Source: Cyanobacteria bacterium HKST-UBA02
GTDB taxonomy: Bacteria > Cyanobacteriota > Vampirovibrionia > Obscuribacterales > Obscuribacteraceae
NCBI GenBank assembly: GCA_020431945.1
Contig: JAGQHH010000554.1
Location: 1-5,446 of the forward strand
Direction of reading: 5' to 3'
DNA length: 5,446 nt
The position numbers and the translations under genes are program-made. Positions 4,927 through 5,446 of this stretch are shown here, piece after piece. The notes below the pieces were generated by a model, which was not told the origin of the DNA, did not search any database, and saw only the letters and a program-made list of their open reading frames with translations. How positions within the stretch are numbered: the first letter of the stretch is position 1; each line of letters opens with the position of its first letter.

Positions 4927-5340
4927 AGACCTACCCGAGTCCTCACAGTCGCCTTCGCGGCAATCCTGCTCGCGATCACAGCAGTCAGCAACGCCAGCGC
5001 CCAGAGCCTCATCGAGGCCGCCATGAGCGCCAGTCCTGCCGCAAGCACCCAGAAGCCCGTCGACAACATCGACATCACCATGGACGGAACCGTGGCGAAA
5101 AACGTGCTCCTGGGCATCCCGGGTACCACAATGCCTGCATCCTTCCGCATCGAAGGCAAGGGCATCGTGTTCGGGCTGGACCTACCTTCTCCGGACATGC
5201 AGACCCGTTTCGCCAACCTCGACGGCAAGCGCGTGCGCGTCTCCGGGACCCTGGAGAAGATCGTGAGCACGCGACCCGACGGGACCCAGACGAGCTGGAT
5301 CATCCTCAAGGTCCAGAGCTATATGGTCCTGACCAACTAG
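4924..5340 (+). CDS. Secreted or periplasmic small protein of unknown function, possible OB-like fold
   Basis: A 138-residue precursor. It has a clear Sec signal peptide: basic n-region MRPTR, hydrophobic core about residues 6-21, and an Ala-X-Ala site (A24-S25-A26) with predicted cleavage before Q27. There is no lipobox cysteine, and the mature protein of about 112 residues has no cysteine. After a Ser/Ala/Pro-rich linker (about 28-45) come alternating beta-type stretches, including DNIDITMDGTVAKNVLLGI, SFRIEGKGIVFGLDL, DGKRVRVSGTLEKIV and SWIILKVQSYMV. The G-K-R-V-R-V-S-G-T-L run, followed by a variable loop and a hydrophobic strand, recalls small secreted OB-fold domains, but that is a pattern impression. 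Translation starts at TTG. It probably shares a transcript with the zinc-ribbon-like gene and is followed by an intrinsic terminator. No catalytic motif is visible. Confidence 0.85.
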   Translation: MRPTRVLTVAFAAILLAITAVSNASAQSLIEAAMSASPAASTQKPVDNIDITMDGTVAKNVLLGIPGTTMPASFRIEGKGIVFGLDLPSPDMQTRFANLDGKRVRVSGTLEKIVSTRPDGTQTSWIILKVQSYMVLTN

Positions 5341-5346
5341 CTGATT

Positions 5347-5364
5347 GAGCGGTCCTGACCGCTC
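5347..5364 (+). repeat. Perfect inverted repeat directly after the secreted-protein gene
   Basis: GAGCGGTC-ct-GACCGCTC is a perfect 8-bp dyad (7 pairs with a 4-nt loop in RNA), beginning 6 nt after the stop codon. It lacks a T run, so it would not terminate alone; it may protect the 3' end or help the terminator 9 nt downstream. Confidence 0.5.
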
Positions 5365-5372
5365 CCTCCGTC

Positions 5373-5418
5373 TGACTGCGGTAGCCTGGCAATCACCAGG
5401 CTTGCCGCAGTCATTTTT
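5373..5418 (+). terminator. Intrinsic terminator of the zinc-ribbon/secreted-protein unit
   Basis: TGACTGCGG (5373-5381) pairs with CCGCAGTCA (5405-5413). After a T-G wobble, an A-T pair and one bulged T, GCCTGG (5384-5389) pairs with CCAGGC (5396-5401) around a 6-nt loop. Five T residues follow at 5414-5418. Confidence 0.9.
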
Positions 5419-5429
5419 CCATCCGCTTC

Positions 5430-5441
5430 TATTCATGAATA
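5430..5441. repeat. 12-bp AT-rich palindrome near the right edge
   Basis: TATTCATGAATA is fully self-complementary. It contains an ATG (5435-5437) with no ribosome site before it, so I do not call a gene. It may belong to the regulatory region of a gene beyond the window. Confidence 0.3.
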
Positions 5442-5446
5442 TAGTA

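Overview
The window is bacterial DNA of moderate-to-high GC. It has well-formed Shine-Dalgarno sites, intrinsic terminators and fairly long AT-richer intergenic stretches. It holds four complete genes and possibly the start of a fifth. I cannot name the organism; the proteins are of widespread families, and no rRNA, tRNA, IS element, CRISPR array or phage gene is visible.

Layout, left to right. Positions 1-258 carry no certain gene, but a minus-strand frame with a GTG start at 144 and a good ribosome site runs off the left edge. A strong minus-strand terminator (259-300) closes the gene for a 531-residue APC-family amino acid permease (318-1913, minus). Next is a 721-bp divergent intergenic region with a good candidate permease promoter (2093-2121, minus), a strong hairpin in the permease leader (2037-2069), an 11-bp inverted repeat (1962-1972 and 2086-2096) and a nested stem-loop upstream of the next gene (2500-2576). 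The plus-strand gene at 2635-4191 is an M17 leucyl aminopeptidase (pepA) with all metal and catalytic residues present, closed by a textbook terminator (4210-4252). After about 400 bp of non-coding DNA come two small plus-strand genes: a 71-residue cysteine-rich zinc-ribbon-like protein (4659-4874) and, 49 bp later, a 138-residue secreted protein with a TTG start (4924-5340). A hairpin and an intrinsic terminator (5373-5418) end that unit.

How the genes fit together: the divergent permease and aminopeptidase would suit peptide and amino acid use, with PepA releasing amino acids from peptides in the cytoplasm and the permease moving amino acids across the membrane. That link rests on adjacency and general family roles only. 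The zinc-ribbon-like and secreted proteins probably share a transcript, but nothing in the sequence says they work together.

The least expected signals are non-coding. All three transcription units start behind leaders of roughly 145-170 nt that contain nested or long-range inverted repeats. The permease also appears to carry an extra pair of hydrophobic segments between core helices 3 and 4. I saw no defence, toxin-antitoxin, mobile or biosynthetic system.
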